Shown here in pieces: positions 5,279 to 5,908 of a stretch of 5,908 nucleotides of DNA (positions are counted from its first letter, which is position 1; each line of letters begins with the position of its first letter). The notes beneath the pieces were generated by a model that had not been told where the DNA came from, made no database searches, and saw nothing but the letters and a program-made list of their open reading frames with translations. Location of the stretch: NCBI GenBank assembly GCA_009704605.1, contig WLDW01000058.1, positions 1 to 5,908 on the forward strand, given 5' to 3'. The position numbers and the translations under genes are program-made. This stretch comes from Actinomycetota bacterium. Lineage in GTDB: Bacteria > Actinomycetota > Actinomycetes > Actinomycetales > Microbacteriaceae.

Positions 5279-5908
5279 TTAGAACCCAATCAGGTTTGGC
5301 TCTGGAACCAAGTTGATTCCAAATTTCGCGGCAACTCGTTCTTGAATGTATCTGGCGAGCTCGACTACTTCGTCTGCCGTTGCACCGCCTCGGTTTGTGA
5401 TTGCCAATGCGTGCTTCTGAGAAATTGCAGCTTTTGATCCTGGCAAGCTAAAGCCTTTATCGATTCCAGATTGTTCTATCAACCAAGCTGCGCTTAGTTT
5501 GACTGTTAGCCCATCGTCTTCTGGAGTTTCCCAAGACGGGGCATCGGCAGGCAGTGTTCTGGCGAATGTGTCGCTCACGATTGGGTTAGTAAAGAAGCTG
5601 CCACAGCTCACGCTGTTTGGGTCCTTTGGATCTAGCACCATCGATTTTGAAGCGCGCAGTTTCAAAACAGACTCCCGCACTTGAACCAAACTTGGCTGAG
5701 CTCCCATTTCAGAATTGAGATCTTTTGCTATTTGACCTGAGTAAAGCGGTCTGGCTTTGCCAGCTAGATCTAGAAGTTCGATTTCGATCCAGGTAATAAG
5801 TCCTAGTCTTCCTTTTTTGACTGCGCTATCGCGGTAACCAAATTTCATGTCCTTTGGCTCAAGAATTACTAGCTCACCTGATTCGTAATCTAAAAACTCT
5901 GCTTTCAA
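5279..5908 (-). CDS. murB: UDP-N-acetylenolpyruvoylglucosamine reductase MurB, C-terminal part (cut by right edge)
   Basis: MurB is the FAD enzyme that uses NADPH to reduce UDP-GlcNAc-enolpyruvate to UDP-MurNAc, the second committed step of peptidoglycan synthesis, in the cytoplasm. The window holds the last 209 residues; the N-terminal FAD-binding portion with the GxGSN-type loop lies beyond 5908. Seen (numbering from the edge): the end of the FAD domain with FGYRDSAVKKG (23-33), marking the type I (E. coli-like) subfamily, then the C-terminal substrate domain with VRESVLKLRASKSM (77-90), SCGSFFTNPIV (101-111) containing the proton-donor Ser104, PGSKAAISQKHALAITNRGGAT (156-177), and PEPNLIGF at the end containing the likely catalytic Glu203. 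Both catalytic residues visible here are intact. The first codon, TTG at the edge, is internal Leu rather than a start. Stop is TAA, convergent with the NTF2-like gene. Confidence 0.95.
   Translation of the reverse strand: MKAEFLDYESGELVILEPKDMKFGYRDSAVKKGRLGLITWIEIELLDLAGKARPLYSGQIAKDLNSEMGAQPSLVQVRESVLKLRASKSMVLDPKDPNSVSCGSFFTNPIVSDTFARTLPADAPSWETPEDDGLTVKLSAAWLIEQSGIDKGFSLPGSKAAISQKHALAITNRGGATADEVVELARYIQERVAAKFGINLVPEPNLIGF

Noticed and set aside
5269..5280. AAGG-TAGT-CCTT mini-hairpin between the convergent stops, considered as a bidirectional terminator
   Set aside because: The stem has only four pairs, overlaps the murB stop codon, and has no T-run on either side.
1..5908. Search for mobile elements, CRISPR, prophage, toxin-antitoxin or defence genes
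   Set aside because: No transposase, integrase, repeat array or foreign-looking gene is visible; all coding space is accounted for by conserved chromosomal genes and one NTF2-like protein.
5906..5908. TTG at the right edge as the start of murB
   Set aside because: The residues that follow belong to the end of the FAD-binding domain, and about 140-150 residues of a normal MurB are missing, so the frame continues beyond the window.

Overview
This is an ordinary chromosomal housekeeping segment, most likely from a low- to mid-GC actinobacterium of the order Micrococcales (a small-genome planktonic Microbacteriaceae such as the Rhodoluna/Aquiluna type would fit). The basis is the order tRNA-Trp - secE - nusG - rplK - rplA, a NusG with a long acidic N-terminal extension, a short single-span SecE, actinobacterial-type L11, L1, AspC and MurB sequences, and two genes that appear to be transcribed without a leader. 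The genus is an inference; no rRNA lies in the window.

Minus strand, read from right to left (3388 to 1). A tRNA-Trp(CCA) gene is followed after 30 bp by secE (protein export channel), nusG (transcription elongation/termination factor, TTG start), rplK (ribosomal protein L11), rplA (ribosomal protein L1) and the first 255 codons of an aldehyde dehydrogenase of the succinate-semialdehyde dehydrogenase type (gabD), which runs off the left edge. Gaps are short (21, 37, 109 and 48 bp) and no convincing terminator separates the genes, so they may form one transcription unit. The longer rplK-rplA gap holds a two-helix RNA element just upstream of the rplA ribosome binding site that resembles an L1 autoregulatory site.

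Plus strand, divergent from the tRNA (3575-5265). After a 186-bp divergent spacer comes an aspartate aminotransferase-type gene (GTG start), then after 98 bp a small NTF2-fold, lumazine-binding-like protein of unknown function. Both have a TANNNT -10 hexamer 6-7 nt before the start codon and no Shine-Dalgarno sequence, the signature of leaderless mRNAs.

Right edge. The last 630 bases encode, on the minus strand, the C-terminal 209 residues of MurB (UDP-N-acetylenolpyruvoylglucosamine reductase, peptidoglycan precursor synthesis), convergent with the NTF2-like gene with only 13 bp between stop codons.

I found no mobile element, CRISPR array, phage gene, toxin-antitoxin pair or defence system, and nothing that amounts to an undescribed system. 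The points most worth a second look are the candidate L1 site, the two leaderless starts, the small palindrome in the tRNA/aspC spacer, and gabD following rplA directly.
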